Below are positions 25,179 through 33,134 of a stretch of DNA of 43,069 nucleotides, in pieces (the first letter of the stretch is position 1; every line of letters starts with the position of its first letter). The notes under the pieces were generated by a model. That model worked only from the letters and a program-made list of their open reading frames with translations, was not told the DNA's origin and did not search any database. The translations under genes were made by a program, and so were the position numbers. Source of the DNA: Armatimonadota bacterium (lineage in GTDB: Bacteria; Armatimonadota; Fimbriimonadia; Fimbriimonadales; ATM1); NCBI GenBank assembly GCA_003577165.1, contig QEUM01000016.1, positions 1-43,069 on the forward strand, written 5' to 3'.

Positions 25179-26885
25179 ATGGAATCTACAGGACTTGGAC
25201 TATTGAGCCTTGTGATCTGGATGCCGCTTTTTGGAGCGGTGTTCCTGATGCTCGTGCCCAAGGACTTCGTGGCCGTACACCGATACGGCGCGCTCGGCAT
25301 CTCTATCCTCACCTTCATCGCCTCGCTCTCCCTCTACGGGGCGTTCAGTTCCGGAACCTTCCACTTCCAGATGGTAGAGGCGATTCCATGGATTTCCGGC
25401 CTCGGGATTCAATACAAAGTTGGAGTCGACGGCATCAGCCTATGGCTTGTGATGCTCACCACCTTCATCACGATCATCGCCGTCTGGTTCAGTTTTTACG
25501 TCGGACATCGTGCGAAGGAGTTCATGGTCTATCTCCTGGTTCTGGAGACGGCGATGCTCGGGGTTTTCTGCGCACTCGACCTTGTTCTCTTCTACGTGTT
25601 CTTCGAGGCCACCCTGGTCCCAATGTACTTCCTCATCGCGATTTGGGGAGGGGAAGACAAGAAGTACGCCTCCGTCAAGTTCTTCCTCTATACGTTCTTG
25701 GGCTCGATCTTCATGCTCATCGCGATCGTCGCCCTTTACTTCATCAGCGCGGAGAAACTCGGCAAAGGAACCTTCGACTTGGTTGCGCTGCAGTCGTTGG
25801 CCGCCCAGGGCGACCTTGCCGCCCTGCCGATTCAACTCTGGCTGTTCGCGGCTTTCGCCGTCGCGTTCGCGGTGAAGGTGCCGTTCTGGCCCGTCCACAC
25901 CTGGCTGCCCGACGCGCACACAGAAGCGCCGACCGCGGGTTCGATCATCCTGGCGGCGGTGATGTTGAAGATGGGCGCCTACGGTTTCCTCCGATTCTGT
26001 CTTCCTCTGTTTCCCGATGCGACGATACAGGCCGCGCCCTTGCTGATGGGCCTTGCCGTCGTCGGGATCATTTACGGCGCCGTGATGGCGGCTGTGCAGC
26101 ACGACTGGAAGAGGCTCGTCGCCTACTCGTCGGTGAGTCACCTGGGATTCGTCATGCTCGGGCTGTTCAGCCTTACGCACAACGGATTCACCGGAAGCGT
26201 GCTCCAGTCCGTCAATCACGGGATCAGCACGGGCGCCCTCTTCCTGATGGTCGGGATGATCTACGAACGGCGGCACACGCGGTTGTTTTCAGACTATGGC
26301 GGGCTCAAACGGCAGATGCCCATGTTCGCCGCCTTGTTCTTGATCGTGATGCTGAGTTCAGTCGGCTTGCCTTCGATGAACGGATTTATCGGTGAGTTCT
26401 TGTGCATGCTCGGCGCGTTTCAGGCCGGGTTCGAGGGGCGCGCCGGGATCCCGCTCTGGATGCCCGTGGTGGCAGGGGGGGGTGTCGTGCTCGCCGCCGT
26501 CTACCTTCTCTGGATGTTCCAAAAGGTGTTCTACGGAAGAAACGACAATCCGGAGAACAAGAGGCTTCGCGACATCAAACCGTGGGAGCAACTGCTCTGT
26601 TGGTCGCTGGTGCTGTTCGTTTTCTGGATCGGTCTGTATCCAAAGACTTTCACGGACGAGATGGAAGCCAGCCTCAACGGCTTGAGGCACCAAGTTTTGC
26701 AGCAGCCGGGACTCCGCCCTCAATGGGCCGATACCTCAATTGATGTGAATGCGCGCGGTGACGTGGTGCAAGCCTCGAACCGGGATCCGAACAATCCGGG
26801 CAATTGGACGCAGGGCAAAGTCCTCGTGCCGGCAGATCACCAGGTGCGAAGCGAGCAGGTCGCCGCGAGGAGTGAGCGTGAATAG
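25179..26885 (+). CDS. nuoM: NADH-quinone oxidoreductase subunit M
   Basis: 568 aa, an antiporter-like proton-pumping subunit with about 14 helices. Family blocks: GVDGISLWLVMLTTFI, FYVFFEATLVPMYFLI (key Glu), AFAVKVPFWPVHTWLPDAHTEAPTAGS (written in part), and KRLVAYSSVSHLGFVMLG. A hydrophilic C-terminal extension of about 60 residues follows the last helix (from NGLRHQVLQQPG to the end), longer than in E. coli. It starts 4 nt after nuoL and overlaps the next gene by 8 nt. Confidence 0.95.
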   Translation: MESTGLGLLSLVIWMPLFGAVFLMLVPKDFVAVHRYGALGISILTFIASLSLYGAFSSGTFHFQMVEAIPWISGLGIQYKVGVDGISLWLVMLTTFITIIAVWFSFYVGHRAKEFMVYLLVLETAMLGVFCALDLVLFYVFFEATLVPMYFLIAIWGGEDKKYASVKFFLYTFLGSIFMLIAIVALYFISAEKLGKGTFDLVALQSLAAQGDLAALPIQLWLFAAFAVAFAVKVPFWPVHTWLPDAHTEAPTAGSIILAAVMLKMGAYGFLRFCLPLFPDATIQAAPLLMGLAVVGIIYGAVMAAVQHDWKRLVAYSSVSHLGFVMLGLFSLTHNGFTGSVLQSVNHGISTGALFLMVGMIYERRHTRLFSDYGGLKRQMPMFAALFLIVMLSSVGLPSMNGFIGEFLCMLGAFQAGFEGRAGIPLWMPVVAGGGVVLAAVYLLWMFQKVFYGRNDNPENKRLRDIKPWEQLLCWSLVLFVFWIGLYPKTFTDEMEASLNGLRHQVLQQPGLRPQWADTSIDVNARGDVVQASNRDPNNPGNWTQGKVLVPADHQVRSEQVAARSERE

Positions 26886-27642
26886 CCGAGAACGTCTGCT
26901 TGCCGCAGCGCGAGGGGGGGACGTGGATCGGGCTCCGTGGCTCGTTTGGCCGCGGCTGGGTGACTTGGCAGAAGTTAACGATGCCGCGATTCGAGCAGGA
27001 GCGGATGCGGTCGTCGTCCGCGAATTGCAGCACGTGGCCGAAATGGCCGCGCGATGCGGACTGGACGGCCCGGCCGTATTGTATGAGTGCCACTCGCCGT
27101 TCGGCGCCGCATCATCGAAGGGGATCGATCTCAACCAAGCGATCTTCGCAAGCCCGGTGGAAGGCTCGGCGCTGCTCGACACCATTGCGCAGAATTGCGA
27201 GCGCGAAGCGCAAGAGGCTCTCGAACTCGGAGCCGACGGCGTGTTCTACGTGCTGGAAGGAGCGACGCCGGGCCTATGTACGCCGATGCAGTACGGTGGG
27301 TTCTTTCTGGAACGGGATCGGCAGTTGCTCGACGCGGTCGCCGATGCTCGGTTCAATTTGATGTTCGTCGCGGGCGGCGAGGGAACCTATCTCGATTTCG
27401 TCCATGACCTGCCGGCCTCTGCACTCGCTTGGGACGAACCCGCTTCAGGGATCGGGCATGAGCAGGTGCGAAAGATGCACGAAGGGACGATCGCGTGCGG
27501 CCTGTTCGGAGATCGAGAGACCCTGTGGCGCTCCTTTGCGGGACGGGGGCTGGTCTTCTTCGGCATATTGGATGAAGTGCGAGACTTGGACGAAATCGGT
27601 AGAGAGATGAATGAACTGAAGTCGGGGGCGCTCCATGGGTAG
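26878..27642 (+). CDS. UroD-like (uroporphyrinogen decarboxylase superfamily) protein inside the nuo operon
   Basis: 254 aa from a GTG with GAGGAG 5 nt upstream; it overlaps nuoM by 8 nt and nuoN by 8 nt, so it is a genuine member of the operon. The N-terminus NSRERLLAAARGGDVDRAPWLVWP is the classic UroD-family opening, and LAWDEPASGIGHEQVR, ACGLFGD and ILDEVRDLDEIGREM match the C-terminal barrel. It is about 90 residues shorter than HemE and lacks the RQAGR-type substrate segment, so it is not a canonical heme enzyme. Relatives include MtaA/CmuA-type methyltransferases and uncharacterised UroD-like proteins. A role tied to complex I is suggested only by location. Confidence 0.8.
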   Translation: MNSRERLLAAARGGDVDRAPWLVWPRLGDLAEVNDAAIRAGADAVVVRELQHVAEMAARCGLDGPAVLYECHSPFGAASSKGIDLNQAIFASPVEGSALLDTIAQNCEREAQEALELGADGVFYVLEGATPGLCTPMQYGGFFLERDRQLLDAVADARFNLMFVAGGEGTYLDFVHDLPASALAWDEPASGIGHEQVRKMHEGTIACGLFGDRETLWRSFAGRGLVFFGILDEVRDLDEIGREMNELKSGALHG

Positions 27643-29194
27643 TTCGGGTCTGCATCCGGCAGCCATTGACTGGATGGCCCTGGGCCCGCTGATCGGCGTG
27701 TGTTTGACGGGTGTGGTCGCGATGGTGCTCGAGATGTGGCGGCCGCGGATGAACAACAACGGCATCGTCGGCGTGTGCATCGTCGGGCTCCTCGTCTCGG
27801 GGTTCCTCGTCATCGCGAACTGGAATCGGCCGGGGGGGGAGTCCTTCGGCGCAGATTACAGCGAGGCGAACGGCGCGGTCGGCAATCTCGGCCTCTTCAT
27901 CAACGATCGCCTCGGTCAAGTGATCCAATTGCTGATCGTCGGCATCACCCTCGTCACCGTCCTGTTCAGCGAAGGCTATCTCCGGGAGAAGCGGCTGCCT
28001 TTCGGCGAGTACTACCCGCTGGTTCTCTGGTCCGCAGCGGGGGGGATGGTGATGGCCACCACCCGCGACCTCTTGATTTTCTTCCTCGGGCTGGAAACGC
28101 TATCGATCGCCCTGTACGTGCTCGCAGGACTGAGCAGCAAGGAGAGGAGGTCGCAAGAAGCCGCGCTCAAGTACTTCCTCCTCGGAGCATTCGCGTCGTC
28201 GTTCCTCCTGTACGGAATTGCTCTGATTTACGGTGCGACGGGAACGACTCACCTGTCCGGGATTGCCGCAATCGCCAACACTCAGCCCGAATCGATTGCC
28301 ACGTTTAGCGTGCTTTACGCGGGAATCGGGCTGGTGCTCGTGGGCTTCGCTTTCAAAGTTGCGCTGGTGCCGTTTCACATGTGGACGCCGGACGTGTACC
28401 AAGGCGCGCCGACGAGTGTCGTCGGCTTCATGGCAGCGGGCGTGAAGGTCGCGGCGTTCGCCGCGATGCTGCGATTCATCGACGTGATCGTCTTCACTTC
28501 GTCGGTTTGGATCACAGTGCTCGCCGCCCTCGCCGCTGTTACGATGACGATCGGCAATCTGATCGCGCTGGCGCAGAAGGACGCAAAGCGCATACTTGCC
28601 TATTCGAGCATCGCGCACGCCGGCTACATTCTCGTCGCGGTCGTCGCCTACGGCGCGTCGAAGTCCGGGCCTTACGAACCGCTCGGTCAGTCCACGGTCG
28701 CTTACTACTTGGCGATGTACGGATTCATGACGCTTGGCGCTTTCGCAGTGCTTTCGCTCACGGGTCGAGACGGCAAGGAAGGTTCGACCCTCGAAGATTA
28801 CTACGGGCTTTATCGAAGCGCGCCCTTTCCCGCGGCCATGTTCATCGTGTTCATGGCGAGTCTTGCAGGAATTCCACTGACGGGTGGTTTCCTCGGGAAG
28901 TTTCTCATCTTCCGCGACGCGCTTTCGGTGGATATGCTCTGGTTGGCCCTGCTGCTCGGAGTGAACTCCGTCATTAGCGTCGCCTACTATCTGAGGATCG
29001 TGCAGGCGGTCTGCACGGAGGAGCCGGGGGTCGTGCGCAGCAGGTTCGCCCCCGTCAATGCAGGACTGTTCACCGCTTGCGCGGTCTGTGCGTTCCTGCT
29101 GATCGCCGGTTTCGTGGCCGCCGATCCGCTCTTCGATTGGATGGGGCTTTCTGCGCCGGGGGCCTCGGTGGTCGCCGGACTGCCGGGCAGGTAG
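27635..29194 (+). CDS. nuoN: NADH-quinone oxidoreductase subunit N
   Basis: 519 aa antiporter-like subunit with about 14 helices. Conserved segments: FLGLETLSIALYVLAGL, RRSQEAALKYFLLGAFASSFLLYG (with key Glu and Lys), GFAFKVALVPFHMWTPDVYQGAPTSV, and AKRILAYSSIAHAGYILV. The ATG at 27635 lies inside the end of the UroD-like gene. It ends the nuo run. Confidence 0.96.
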   Translation: MGSSGLHPAAIDWMALGPLIGVCLTGVVAMVLEMWRPRMNNNGIVGVCIVGLLVSGFLVIANWNRPGGESFGADYSEANGAVGNLGLFINDRLGQVIQLLIVGITLVTVLFSEGYLREKRLPFGEYYPLVLWSAAGGMVMATTRDLLIFFLGLETLSIALYVLAGLSSKERRSQEAALKYFLLGAFASSFLLYGIALIYGATGTTHLSGIAAIANTQPESIATFSVLYAGIGLVLVGFAFKVALVPFHMWTPDVYQGAPTSVVGFMAAGVKVAAFAAMLRFIDVIVFTSSVWITVLAALAAVTMTIGNLIALAQKDAKRILAYSSIAHAGYILVAVVAYGASKSGPYEPLGQSTVAYYLAMYGFMTLGAFAVLSLTGRDGKEGSTLEDYYGLYRSAPFPAAMFIVFMASLAGIPLTGGFLGKFLIFRDALSVDMLWLALLLGVNSVISVAYYLRIVQAVCTEEPGVVRSRFAPVNAGLFTACAVCAFLLIAGFVAADPLFDWMGLSAPGASVVAGLPGR

Positions 29195-29210
29195 AGGTAA
29201 ATTCACATTC

Positions 29211-29226
29211 GCAGGCAGCCGCCTGC
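29211..29226 (+). terminator. Small hairpin after nuoN
   Basis: GCAGGC (29211-29216) and GCCTGC (29221-29226) around a 4-base gap, without a T-tract. It lies just upstream of the ribosome site (GAGGAGAGGACGAGG) of the next gene, so it may shape that site rather than terminate. Confidence 0.3.
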
Positions 29227-29245
29227 AGAGGAGAGGACGAGGACT

Positions 29246-29773
29246 ATGCAGGAAATTCCGGGTGGCTCACCTTATCCGCGGCCATCTGCACCGATGCCAC
29301 CGACGCGATTCGCGGCCGACCTTGCGATCGGCATCATCGTGGCGGTTTTGTGGGGGATTTGCTTTTTGTGCCAAGTGGGCGGCCTCGCGATGGCAGGGGC
29401 CGTTACGTCCCAGGCCGGAGCCGGTTCGGAATTCCGTGCGGCGATGCAGGAGGCCAGCATGGCCCAACTGGTGCTCGGCATCCTTGTGACTCTGGCGATC
29501 TGCATCTCGGGGATCGGAGTCGCAATGGGAACTCGCTGGGGATTCCTGCTGGGCGCGATCGCGACCTTCGCGAACGTGATCATGTCGGTGATCCAGATGG
29601 CGACCGGCGGGATGCAGACGATGACTCAGCAGCCGGGAGTGAGCGCGGATCAGATGGAGGCCGCGTACACGATCAGCATCGTTCTCGGCGTCGTTTTCCT
29701 GCTGCTGTTCCTCGCCTACGGCGTGTACTGCGTCATGCGGCTCATCGGCAAGGTCGGCCCCCCGCCACGCTAA
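29246..29773 (+). CDS. Membrane protein of unknown function, paralog A
   Basis: 175 aa. A proline-rich cytoplasmic-type N-terminus (GGSPYPRPSAPMPP) leads into four hydrophobic segments, about residues 25-53, 70-92, 95-118 and 142-165, ending in VYCVMRLIGKVGPPPR. There is no family I can name. It resembles the protein encoded at 29847-30308 in design and at both ends (GSPYPRP opening; YC-L/M-RL-x-G-x-GP-x-P close), so the two are tandem paralogs. Both follow the nuo operon on the same strand. Ribosome site GAGGAGAGGACGAGG is just upstream. Confidence 0.7.
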   Translation: MQEIPGGSPYPRPSAPMPPTRFAADLAIGIIVAVLWGICFLCQVGGLAMAGAVTSQAGAGSEFRAAMQEASMAQLVLGILVTLAICISGIGVAMGTRWGFLLGAIATFANVIMSVIQMATGGMQTMTQQPGVSADQMEAAYTISIVLGVVFLLLFLAYGVYCVMRLIGKVGPPPR

Positions 29774-29796
29774 TCGCGTCCATCCTTCCTTTGGGG

Positions 29797-29832
29797 ACGT
29801 CTTAGACGTTATAAGCCCGCGAACGAACGGGC
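29797..29832 (+). promoter_or_regulatory. 13-bp palindrome over a -10-like box, plus a 5' hairpin
   Basis: ACGTCT T AGACGT at 29797-29809 is a perfect palindrome with a one-base centre. It abuts TATAAG (29810-29815), a plausible -10, so a repressor could block this promoter. GCCCG (29815-29819) and CGGGC (29828-29832) then form a hairpin just before the ribosome site of the gene at 29847. Confidence 0.4.
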
Positions 29833-29846
29833 GTGGGGAGGAGACT

Positions 29847-30308
29847 ATGCAGCCAGGATCACCTTATCCTCGGCCACCTCAGCCGGGATACTCTGACTAT
29901 CCGACGGACAAAGTCATCGGAGTCCTCATCATGGTGCTGGCCGGTTGCGGCGTCCTGTTGGGGATACTCGTGATTACGACGGGAGGAATCTTCGGCATGG
30001 CAGCCCAGCAGGCCGCCGCCGAGCAGGGGGCGAACGCAAAGGAGGCGAGCGCCGTGGCTGGTTTGTTCGGAGTCAGCTTCGCCCTCGTCGGAGGCATTCT
30101 CATCGTGCACGCAGCGCTCAGCATTGCCGTCGGGTGGGGGATGTTCAAGAGCGCGAAGTGGGCGTTCATCCTCGGAGCGGTGCTCTACGGCATCGGACTG
30201 GCGCTCAATCTCATTGGATTCAGCATCCTCGGCATCTTGATATCGGGCGCCCTGTTTACCTACTGCCTCCTTCGGCTAACCGGAAACCTCGGCCCGCGAC
30301 CCGCGTAA
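29847..30308 (+). CDS. Membrane protein of unknown function, paralog B
   Basis: 153 aa. N-terminal GSPYPRPPQPGYSDYP, then four hydrophobic segments (about 24-50, 66-88, 94-118, 119-143) and a short tail YCLLRLTGNLGPRPA. An Ala/Gln/Glu-rich loop (AAQQAAAEQGANAKEAS) separates the first two helices; paralog A has the comparable loop SQAGAGSEFRAAMQEA. No function is recognised. GGGGAGGAG lies about 5 nt before the ATG. Confidence 0.7.
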   Translation: MQPGSPYPRPPQPGYSDYPTDKVIGVLIMVLAGCGVLLGILVITTGGIFGMAAQQAAAEQGANAKEASAVAGLFGVSFALVGGILIVHAALSIAVGWGMFKSAKWAFILGAVLYGIGLALNLIGFSILGILISGALFTYCLLRLTGNLGPRPA

Positions 30309-30340
30309 CTGCAGACGCGTCCGACCATCAGGAAAGCTGC

Positions 30341-30367
30341 GACGGCGGATGACGGCCGTTCGCCGTC
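30341..30367. terminator. Hairpin between convergent genes
   Basis: GACGGCG (30341-30347) pairs with CGCCGTC (30361-30367). It sits in the 72-nt gap between the plus-strand paralog B and the minus-strand mlaE. A short T-rich stretch (TTCTTT) follows on the plus strand. Probably a terminator for the plus-strand gene. Confidence 0.4.
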
Positions 30368-30380
30368 TGGCGCGAGTTCT

Positions 30381-31148
30381 TTAGTAGAAGAGCGCGGCTA
30401 AGAAGTAGTTCGCGACGTAGATGAGCACCATCGAGACGACGACGGCATTCGTCGTCGAGCGGCCGACTCCGACTGCGCCGCCGTGCGTGCGAAGCCCCTG
30501 CTGGCAACTCACGAGCGCGACGATGACTCCGAACGCGGCGGTTTTATACAGCCCGCCCACGAAGTCCCACGGCTCTAAATAGACTTCGACGGAGCGCAGA
30601 AACTGCGATGAGGGCACTCCGATGGACGCGGAAACGAGCAGTCCGCCGACCATCCCGCCGTAGGTGCCAACCAACCCGAGAATCGGCAGCATAAACAGAC
30701 AGGCCAGCACGCGAGGCACGAGGAGGTAGTTGTAAGGGTGCACGGCGAGCGATCGCAGTGCGTCAATTTGCTCCGTCACCGCCATCGTTCCGATCTGCGC
30801 AGCCATCGCACTGCCGCACCGGGCGGCGACCATGATGCCCGCGATGACAGGCGCTAACTCGCGCGTGACGGAGAGTCCGATGACCGCTCCGACGAGTTCG
30901 CCACCCCCGTTCTCCACGAGCAGTTCCGATAGATAAAGGGCGAGGACCGCTCCTGAGGCGAACGACGTGAGCGCCACGATCGGCACGCTCGAAACTCCCA
31001 CGAACGCCATTTGCGAGAAGATCTCCCGCACTTCGAACGGGCGAGTGAACGAGCGCCGAACGCTCTCCATCAGCAGGATGGCAATCTCGCCGACGAAGAT
31101 GATGGGCGATCGGAACCACTTGCCCGATTGGGAGCGCGCCGCAGCCAT
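30381..31148 (-). CDS. mlaE: MlaE-family ABC transporter permease
   Basis: 255 aa, the normal length. Family segments: FVGVSSVPIVALTSFASGAVLALY, VIGLSVTRELAPVIAGIMVAARCGSAMAAQIGTM (given in part), VTEQIDALRSLAVHPYNYLLVPRVLA, and TTNAVVVSMVLIYVANYFL. MlaE is the inner-membrane permease of the Mla/MCE lipid transport system that moves phospholipids between inner and outer membranes, pairing with an MlaF ATPase and an MCE (MlaD) protein. Neither partner is in the window. It starts 6 nt after the comEA stop, with GAGGA close to the ATG. Its presence argues for an outer membrane. Confidence 0.93.
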   Translation of the reverse strand: MAAARSQSGKWFRSPIIFVGEIAILLMESVRRSFTRPFEVREIFSQMAFVGVSSVPIVALTSFASGAVLALYLSELLVENGGGELVGAVIGLSVTRELAPVIAGIMVAARCGSAMAAQIGTMAVTEQIDALRSLAVHPYNYLLVPRVLACLFMLPILGLVGTYGGMVGGLLVSASIGVPSSQFLRSVEVYLEPWDFVGGLYKTAAFGVIVALVSCQQGLRTHGGAVGVGRSTTNAVVVSMVLIYVANYFLAALFY

Positions 31149-31154
31149 TCGTCC

Positions 31155-31775
31155 TCAGCGTACCGTGCAGAGCGGCTTCAGGTTTGCGAGTTTCTTCTCA
31201 CCGATTCCCTTCACCAGGAGCAGTTCGTCCACCGACTTGAAGCCTCCGTGCTTGTTGCGATGCTCGATGATCGCCCTGGCCGTAGCGGGCCCGACGCCTG
31301 GAAGGGTGTCCAGTTCTGCTTCAGACGCCGTGTTGATGTTGACCTTCTGCACGGCTGTAGCCGGGGCAGACCCCTCCGCGGATCCCGAAGATCCGTTGGC
31401 GACAAAGTCCCCTCCCGAATAGCCTGCGGCATAGGGGCCCAGTTGCTCGGGTGAGGGCCGCTCCCCCTGCTCGGGAACGTACAGTTGGGTGTTCGGCTTC
31501 AATTTCGCGGCGAGATTCAAGGCGGAGAGGTCCGCGATCGGCAGGGCGCCGCCTGCCTCTTCGATCGCGTCCGCGACAATCATGTGCTCCCCTGCGTCGA
31601 CGACTGTGTCGGGACGGTTGACGGCCCCGGTCACGTGCACGGGGAAGGGCTTGGGAAGAGCATCCCGAAACACCGTCGCGTACAGGACGTAACTTCCGAT
31701 TCCCAGGACAAGGCCCGCTCCGAGTAGGACTCCAAATCGGTCGGGCCCTTCGGTCTTGGACCACCTACTCAGCAT
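31155..31775 (-). CDS. comEA: ComEA-like competence DNA receptor
   Basis: About 206 aa. A single membrane helix near the N-terminus (GVLLGAGLVLGIGSYVLYATVF) anchors it; residues about 45-105 form a SLBB-like domain (VHVTGAVNRPDTVVDAGEHMIVADAIEEAGG, in part); a low-complexity Ser/Gly/Ala linker follows; the last 65 residues are a helix-hairpin-helix pair (VNINTASEAELDTLPGVG and FKSVDELLLVKGIGEKKL). ComEA binds incoming double-stranded DNA during natural transformation. The ATG at 31775 is chosen because it starts just before the helix; an in-frame GTG at 31805 has AGGA too close to it. Neither has a good ribosome site, so the start is uncertain. Confidence 0.88.
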   Translation of the reverse strand: MLSRWSKTEGPDRFGVLLGAGLVLGIGSYVLYATVFRDALPKPFPVHVTGAVNRPDTVVDAGEHMIVADAIEEAGGALPIADLSALNLAAKLKPNTQLYVPEQGERPSPEQLGPYAAGYSGGDFVANGSSGSAEGSAPATAVQKVNINTASEAELDTLPGVGPATARAIIEHRNKHGGFKSVDELLLVKGIGEKKLANLKPLCTVR

Positions 31776-31856
31776 GGAGGCAGGATTCGATGATCGCTTT
31801 CCCACTCCTTCCAGTATGGGAAAGCGAGGGGGTCATGGGGTACAAATGCGGCTCGC

Positions 31857-31942
31857 GGGGAGTTGCCCGAGCGGTCAATGGGAGCAGACTGTAAATCTGC
31901 CGGCGGACGCCTACGTTGGTTCGAATCCAACACTCCCCACCA
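31857..31942 (+). tRNA. tRNA-Tyr (anticodon GTA), CCA encoded
   Basis: Acceptor GGGGAGT (31857-31863) pairs with ACTCCCC (31932-31938), followed by A and the encoded CCA. The anticodon arm is GCAGA CTGTAAA TCTGC, with GTA at 31891-31893. A long variable arm (CGGCGGACGCCTACG) marks it class II, as bacterial tRNA-Tyr is; the T loop is GGTTCGAATCC. Confidence 0.97.
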
Positions 31943-31985
31943 CGTGCCCCATCCGCATTCTCAGGGAACGGCGAATGTACGTCGA

Positions 31986-32060
31986 GCCTTTGTAGCTCAG
32001 GGGTAGAGCACCCCCTTGGTAAGGGGGAGGTCACGGGTTCAAATCCCGTCAAAGGCTCCA
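31986..32060 (+). tRNA. tRNA-Thr (anticodon GGT), CCA encoded
   Basis: Acceptor GCCTTTG (31986-31992) pairs with CAAAGGC (32050-32056), then T and encoded CCA. D arm TAGCTCAGGGGTAGAGCA; anticodon stem CCCCC/GGGGG with loop TTGGTAA and GGT at 32018-32020; T loop GGGTTCAAATCCC. It is 43 nt after tRNA-Tyr and likely co-transcribed. Confidence 0.97.
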
Positions 32061-32138
32061 GGCTTTCTGTGTGTACGGTCGAGAGACATGGGTTTCACCG
32101 CCATAGCCCAAGGGCTCGGGCGCACTTCCGGAACTTTG

Positions 32139-33134
32139 CTATTCGAAGAACCCTAAGACGAAGTAACTCGCCGCTCCGACGGCTGCGGACGCCGGCAGAG
32201 TGATGACCCAGGCCATGACGACGCTGCGCGCGACCTGCCAGCGGACTGCGGATAGGCGCCGCGAGGACGACACTCCGAAGATGCTTGCAGTGATCGTGTG
32301 GGTCGTGCTGATCGGCATTCCGAAGTGCCCCGCTGTGAGGATGACGGCCGCGCCGGATGTTTCCGCAGCGAAGCCGTGAACGGGCTCCAAGCGGCTGATT
32401 TTCGAGCCGACTGTGTGGATGATGCGCCACCCCCCCGCAGCCGTTCCGAGTCCCATCGTGATCGCGCAGGCGAGCATCACCCAAGTCGGCACTTCCGGTT
32501 TTGCGATCAGGCCCGCCGAAACGAGGGCGAGGGTGATGATCCCCATGCTCTTCTGCGCGTCGTTCTGACCGTGGCTGAACGCCATGGCTGCAGACGAGAC
32601 CAACTGCAGTCGTCTGAACACCGCCCCGGTGCGCTTCGGATGCATATGTCCGAAGAAGAAGGCGATGGTCACCATGATGAAATAGCCGATGACGAAACCA
32701 GCGAGAGGCGATCCGATGAGAGGGTAGATGACCTTATCGGCGAGTCCGCTCCAGCTCACCACATCGGGACCGCCGTGCACAAGCGCCGCGCCGATGAGTC
32801 CGCCGACGAGTGCGTGGGAGGAACTGCTCGGAATTCCGTAGACCCAAGTGATTAGGTTCCAGGCGATCGCCCCGATGAGCGCGGCGAGGACCACGAGTTC
32901 CGTCGCCTGTGAAGGCTCGACGAGACCCTTGGCGATGGTCTTCGCCACGTGGGTCGCGACGAGGGCCCCCGCGAAGTTCAGGATGGCGGCCATCATCACG
33001 GCAACCGTGGGCGAAAGAACTCGCGTGGAGACGACCGTGGCGATCGCGTTCGCCGTGTCGTGAAATCCGTTGATGTAATCGAAGACGAGGGCCGCGATGA
33101 CGACCGCGACCACGAGCGGCGGGACGTCAAGCAT
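32139..33134 (-). CDS. pit: PiT-family inorganic phosphate transporter
   Basis: 331 aa, about 10 membrane helices. The family signature DYINGFHDTANAIATVVSTRVL is at the N-terminus and its duplicated counterpart GTAAGGWRIIHTVGSKI with STTHTITASIFG at the C-terminus, as expected for the internal repeat of PiT transporters. Also WVYGIPSSSSHALVGGLIGAAL. It imports metal-phosphate driven by the proton gradient. It overlaps the upstream DUF47 gene by 8 nt, a standard pairing. Confidence 0.96.
   Translation of the reverse strand: MLDVPPLVVAVVIAALVFDYINGFHDTANAIATVVSTRVLSPTVAVMMAAILNFAGALVATHVAKTIAKGLVEPSQATELVVLAALIGAIAWNLITWVYGIPSSSSHALVGGLIGAALVHGGPDVVSWSGLADKVIYPLIGSPLAGFVIGYFIMVTIAFFFGHMHPKRTGAVFRRLQLVSSAAMAFSHGQNDAQKSMGIITLALVSAGLIAKPEVPTWVMLACAITMGLGTAAGGWRIIHTVGSKISRLEPVHGFAAETSGAAVILTAGHFGMPISTTHTITASIFGVSSSRRLSAVRWQVARSVVMAWVITLPASAAVGAASYFVLGFFE

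Noticed and set aside
26878-27642. Genuine HemE (uroporphyrinogen decarboxylase)
   Set aside because: Too short by about 90 residues and lacks the N-terminal RQAGR-type substrate-binding motif.
20697-29206. Several long minus-strand frames inside the nuo genes (for example 22889-23851 and 28100-29206)
   Set aside because: All are antisense shadows of nuo membrane proteins, charged and repetitive, with no family resemblance.
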